Shown here: in pieces, positions 60,761 through 64,000 of the stretch
Layout of the letters: the number at the start of each line of letters is the position of its first letter
Numbering within the stretch: the stretch's first letter is position 1
Assembly (NCBI GenBank): GCA_027627225.1
Contig: CM051028.1
Span: 26,132,364-26,196,363, forward strand
Source of the DNA: Congeria kusceri
Taxonomy: Eukaryota > Mollusca > Bivalvia > Myida > Dreissenidae
Direction of reading: 5' to 3'
DNA: 64,000 bases
Program-made: the position numbers and the translations under genes
The notes under the pieces: model-generated
Seen by the model: the letters and a program-made list of their open reading frames with translations, nothing else
The model's database searches: none
What the model was told of the DNA's origin: nothing

Positions 60761-61289
60761 GCCACTAGTACTACTACCACTACTATTACTTTAAAGCTTT
60801 TACTTTACACAGATAATAATACATATATAACTGAGGCCAACAAGTTGTTTGTAATTTAAAACTTACGATATACTACAAATGCAGTATATTACCCATCCCT
60901 TAAGAGTTGTATAAAAAATAAATAAATATTAGCCGATTTTATGACTGGTTTGGGAGAGCCCTTCTAAAATAGACTACCGCTGTTCATTGTGTGATATTGA
61001 GGGTGCGGTATTCATTATGTAATTTATGACTAAAACGGGATTATACCGTAAATTCAGTCAGTTTTATTTTAATAATATATAATTGACAAGATTTGAAACA
61101 TTTTTTGTCATTTTTGCAATCTGTGACGTAGCAACTGTAATAATTTAGTATTCAATCCATAGTTCTGGCCATAAAGGCGAGCTTTTCCTTCTGCCCCGCT
61201 GGGGTCAGGTAATGGGTAGTCAAAACGTTGTAACTCATCCTCTGAAATCAGTCCATACTGGCACACAAACAAATATCTTCGGTACATGC
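58999..61289 (-). CDS. REXO1-like: REXO1-like RNA exonuclease, partial gene (copy 3, six exons)
   Basis: Six exons join in a single open frame of 696 nt (232 codons): 61289-61128, 60526-60437, 60151-60084, 59836-59720, 59518-59403, 59141-58999. The order of motifs matches the C-terminal half of REXO1 (a DEDDh 3'-5' exonuclease): Y-P-L-P-D-P segment, CNRC..CEFH zinc motif, HGCCGG, GVYAMDTE (Exo I), IYTTKG and VVYD, IDYNT, DTILVGHGHGSDL (Exo II). The family acts on RNA 3' ends in the nucleus. The Exo III exon (H-D-x-x-E-D type) is not seen between 58998 and the unit end, and upstream exons are not recognised, so the gene is partial. Introns are 601, 285, 247, 201 and 261 nt. Confidence 0.8.
59403..59518 (-). 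CDS. REXO1-like exon 5 (YTTKG..VVYD..IDYNT)
   Basis: 116 nt; acceptor GCAAG, donor GTATGT. Encodes IYTTKGIEV, ATVVNTSYKVVYD and VIDYNT, the strands after Exo I and the conserved D-Y-N-T of REXO1. Confidence 0.85.
59720..59836 (-). CDS. REXO1-like exon 4 (Exo I, DTE)
   Basis: 117 nt, phase 0 at both ends; acceptor TTTTTCAG, donor GTATGA. Encodes SHVYKG, EGFKTTQ and ends GVYAMDTES. D and E of DTE are the Exo I metal ligands; human-type REXO1 has DCE here. Confidence 0.8.
60084..60151 (-). CDS. REXO1-like exon 3 (HGCCGG segment)
   Basis: 68 nt; acceptor TTTAG, donor GTATTA. Encodes HGAKQPHGCCGGKYG and GFHNAS; the Cys pair probably continues the zinc region. Confidence 0.7.
60437..60526 (-). 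CDS. REXO1-like exon 2 (zinc motif)
   Basis: 90 nt; acceptor AACAG, donor GTATGT. Encodes TCNRCELPF then PCEFHTERS: C-x2-C-x13-C-x3-H, a zinc-binding pattern found ahead of the exonuclease domain in REXO1. Confidence 0.75.
60582..60792. repeat. (ACT)n microsatellite, copy 3
   Basis: Same locus, with a pure run of about 60 nt (about 60698-60760). Confidence 0.95.
61128..61289 (-). CDS. REXO1-like exon 1 visible (YPLPDP segment)
   Basis: Acceptor CAG before GCATGTAC; reads MYRRYLF, then ISEDELQRFDYPLPDP and KLLQLL. The donor GTCACA is weak and was chosen because it is the only GT in phase 1 before the stop at 61108, which the next exon requires. Confidence 0.6.
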
Positions 61290-63120
61290 CTGAAACGTAA
61301 ATAGATCACGCACAAAATGATAACACATATTTCAAAACGACGCAAGTCAGTATAATTCACAAACCATGAACCATAACAAACTAAATTCGCATCAGCGTAG
61401 TTCATTGGAATGTCATGAAAACCACAATATAACTGTGCCACTATTCATTGCCCCTGAACATACTTCTAGTAATTACTCTATAAAAAGTGCACCTACCTAA
61501 CTTTATAAAAAAAGAAACAACATATTATCAATCGGTGGTGGTTGTCTTAACTAATAACAACCTCGAACACAATGTGATAAAAATGCAATCATAAGCTTCA
61601 AAAGCTTTAGTTAAAATATTTTCTTATAACGTTTTTGAGTTACATTTGGCGACGAGACATTGACTGTGTTATATACTAACTAGATCCACAATTCCAAAGA
61701 GGGTTACATTAAACGTTGTCATTGCAGCATGTGTCAAAATGTTTACCTTGGTGTTATTCCCGTCTCGAATTTGTGTAAACACACTAAAATATATAATACA
61801 TGTATTCATTAAGAAAATCACTAATATATCAGTAAAGTGCATTAAAATGGCCTTGTTCACAGATTTAGCATATTTTTGGAAATTGCATAGCATTTCTTAA
61901 CTGCAAAAAAAATGCATCTGGACTAACAAATAACAAATATTGAATAAGAAAAACACTAAATTCAAAACAATGCTTTCGCGCAGTCACCAATCTAAGATCT
62001 TCGGCTTTAAAAAAATTGACGTTCAGCAATTGTGACTTGCTAACAAGAAGTAATTTTTAAACGCTTTGAAGGTGATACATGTGTTTTAAAATACGGATGA
62101 AAAGCGTTACAAACGCTTTATAATTTTATCCATTTCAATTGATGATTATCTCATTATTATTTATTCTATAAACGACACTATTTCCTATAGATTTCTTTGT
62201 CGGAAGTGCTATTTTACGTGTTTAGTTATAATGTATTTTCTTTTTGGGATCTCTGAAAAAAAGAAAGAAAAATGTCAATTTTCCAATCGGTGTACACGTC
62301 CCTTTAAAATCATTGTACCCAGTACCCAGTGCCTACAAGTGGAAATCCAAACCACCGTCTACGTCTACCTACATTATTATGTTTCTAACGTGACCCACGT
62401 TCATAACTTATGTTAACCCATGCGAGATTTGCTTTTAATTAAAGAAACTTATATATGCAAGCAAAGCATCAATACATATTTGTTATTTCGATATCCAGAA
62501 CAGTATAAATGCAACTTACTATACACTGAATATCTAATTAAGATACGGCAATTAGATATGCACGTACATAATAGTGCATTGTCAAGAAACAATCAGACAT
62601 TCAAAACAAGAGATAACTTCAAATATTGTATCGATTGCATCTAATAAGTAAAGATATCCGAAGGACCACTGCGATCCATTGTTTCGAATTTTGTAATTGC
62701 CATCGGATACAATAGACGTTTTATTTCACATATATTGTGTGCTTGATTTTGTATAAGTACAATACCCTACCCGTGTATAAAATAATATAGTTAGTATTGT
62801 TTATACCATCCTTTAAAAGTAAACAGTTGGGTTTGCAAACATTCTCTCGAACAGCAGTTACGAACTCCGCGCAGAGATTTAACTGGTTCCGAGCATAGCT
62901 CTAATCAACTCCCTGTCGTCATGAAAAAACCACGTGATGATTATCGATTTAAATCTTCTAGTTATTATTTATGGTTTTAATTAGTTGTTTTCTTTTTCTG
63001 TTTTCTTTATTGACTGCAAACGATATATAAATGTCCAATTATGTAGAACATTGCACTGAGTTGCATTTAATAAGAAAAACGTACACACACGTAATCCTTC
63101 CAGATCTGCAAGGATTTTAC
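61290..63120. other. AT-rich stretch upstream of exons, unit 3
   Basis: Contains the 37-nt exon-like segment at 61747-61783 (phase 1 length, compatible with the following exon) but no recognisable coding sequence. Confidence 0.4.
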
Positions 63121-63329
63121 TTGTGATGGCAGTGGCTACCGTTAACCGATAGGGGAGGTAACCGCTGCGAGGAGTTTGCAGCAGTTACAGCACTACTATT
63201 ATTGCAGAATACACACTGAATGTTGCTGTCCTCGCCATGGAGTTGTTGTGAAGTCAGAAGTTTGAAAATATGTGATCTTTTGCCGTATTTTAATACATAT
63301 AAAAATATATTATGAAATTCCAGTTGCAA
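63121..63329 (-). other. Possible additional exon, uncertain
   Basis: A minus-strand open stretch containing QCVFCNNSS and ending SHCHH before a GTAAAA donor-like site; its composition is less AT-rich than the surroundings. Equivalent to about 48204-48408 in copy 1, where small indels change the end. No recognised homology. Confidence 0.2.
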
Positions 63330-64000
63330 CTTTAGAAGGAAAACATCTATTTACATGTCAATATCAATTTTTATGGGTTGTATAACTGAATTCGAAGTAA
63401 TGCATTTTTATGAGTAATCATCACGATATTGCAGGTAAATTTCACTGATAATAAAACTAGTTACTATGTAACTGCATGTATAGGGTCATATTGATGGTAT
63501 TTCCCATAAATACAGACCCATATTAAATTAACTCAAATAGCCATAATAGTTTATATCGAATATACTTTTCTAGTAGCAATTATATATTGAAGGAATCATT
63601 AAGACACCTAGAATACTAGTACACAAAGTAAAAACAGATACAAAGTTCCATCTGGATATGCACTCACGCTATAAATTCAATGAAAAGTTCCATATGCTAC
63701 ACAACTTTTATCAATGTTGCACAAGGGTGTAACGGTACATCATGTACATTTTTATTCGTATCAATCTAAGTACAACGCATTTTTCCCCTCCCGCGAAAGT
63801 GTAATCGGCGATCAATGTAAATAATTATATATTTTTTGCAACTGTTATTGTCGACCTACTGTCGACTCGTTTCAGTTTAGCATGACGTGCTACATTTAAA
63901 CTTTAGAACGTGTATTTACTAATTTAATTAAAAAATTAATTAATCAAAACCCTTCTTTCTAAGAAACATTTGTTGCTGCACCATAAAATAACAACGATTG
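63330..64000. other. AT-rich stretch to window edge
   Basis: Equivalent to about 48409-49084 of unit 1; no gene seen. The promoter-like motifs of this unit would lie beyond the edge. Confidence 0.5.

Larger units (their letters stand above)
41980..64000. repeat. Tandem triplication of a unit of about 7.5 kb
   Basis: The anchor aaacaattattacg occurs at 41982, 49471 and 56978 (offsets 7489 and 7507). Gene, SINE, microsatellite and spacer order are the same in all three. The third copy ends at the window edge, at the position equivalent to 49084. Copies differ mostly by one-base indels, and copy 3 also lacks about 59 bp. Confidence 0.95.

Noticed and set aside
62420..62644. Plus-strand 74-codon frame (also 47496-47720)
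   Set aside because: Low-complexity AT-rich sequence, no homology recognised, and interrupted by indels between copies.

Overview
This looks like invertebrate, probably molluscan, nuclear DNA. It is AT-rich, has spliced genes with introns of about 200-600 bp, frequent TACATGTA motifs, and a tRNA-headed SINE that resembles from memory the molluscan V-SINE type. No bacterial gene organisation is visible. All recognisable coding sequence lies on the minus strand.

Region A (1-41779) is one continuous macrosatellite. Its units of about 1.0-1.7 kb each carry a minus-strand ORF of up to 208 codons; I count 31 copies, including two cut by the window edge or the gap. The predicted protein has the layout of a zinc-dependent deaminase fold of the AID/APOBEC type: an HGE motif, a strand ending in I-P-C, PC-x6-C, a helix, a strand, a helix and a final strand. 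Fifteen copies have an open 208-codon frame (two of them with GTG in place of ATG). Thirteen have the 5' end replaced by a short repeat (S1) that keeps the frame open in most of them; one of these 13 is also frameshifted. Others carry frameshifts. Between ORFs lie S1 (82 bp), S2 (147 bp), (TAG)n tracts, a 3' region with AATAAA, and a TATAAAA motif. The array has higher-order structure: a 2571-bp dimer repeated near the left end, a roughly 5.06-kb four-gene block repeated in tandem (about 15000-25125), and further duplicated blocks sharing private mutations.

A 200-N gap (41780-41979) separates this from Region B.

Region B (41980-64000) is a head-to-tail triplication of a unit of about 7.5 kb (starts near 41980, 49471 and 56978; the third runs off the window). 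Each unit holds a tRNA-derived SINE, six exons of a REXO1-like (RNA exonuclease 1, DEDDh) gene on the minus strand, an (ACT)n microsatellite in its first visible intron, and CCAAT/TATA-like motifs at the right end of the unit. The six exons (696 nt, all junction phases consistent in copy 3) cover a zinc motif, a Cys-rich exon, and the Exo I and Exo II motifs. The Exo III exon is not visible. Copies 1 and 2 carry many one-base indels in exons and introns alike, which looks like uncorrected long-read error or decay; copy 3 is clean.

The main point of interest is the tandem amplification of a deaminase-like ORF as a gene-bearing satellite, next to amplified REXO1-like exons in the same orientation. 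Whether the two are functionally linked is unknown.
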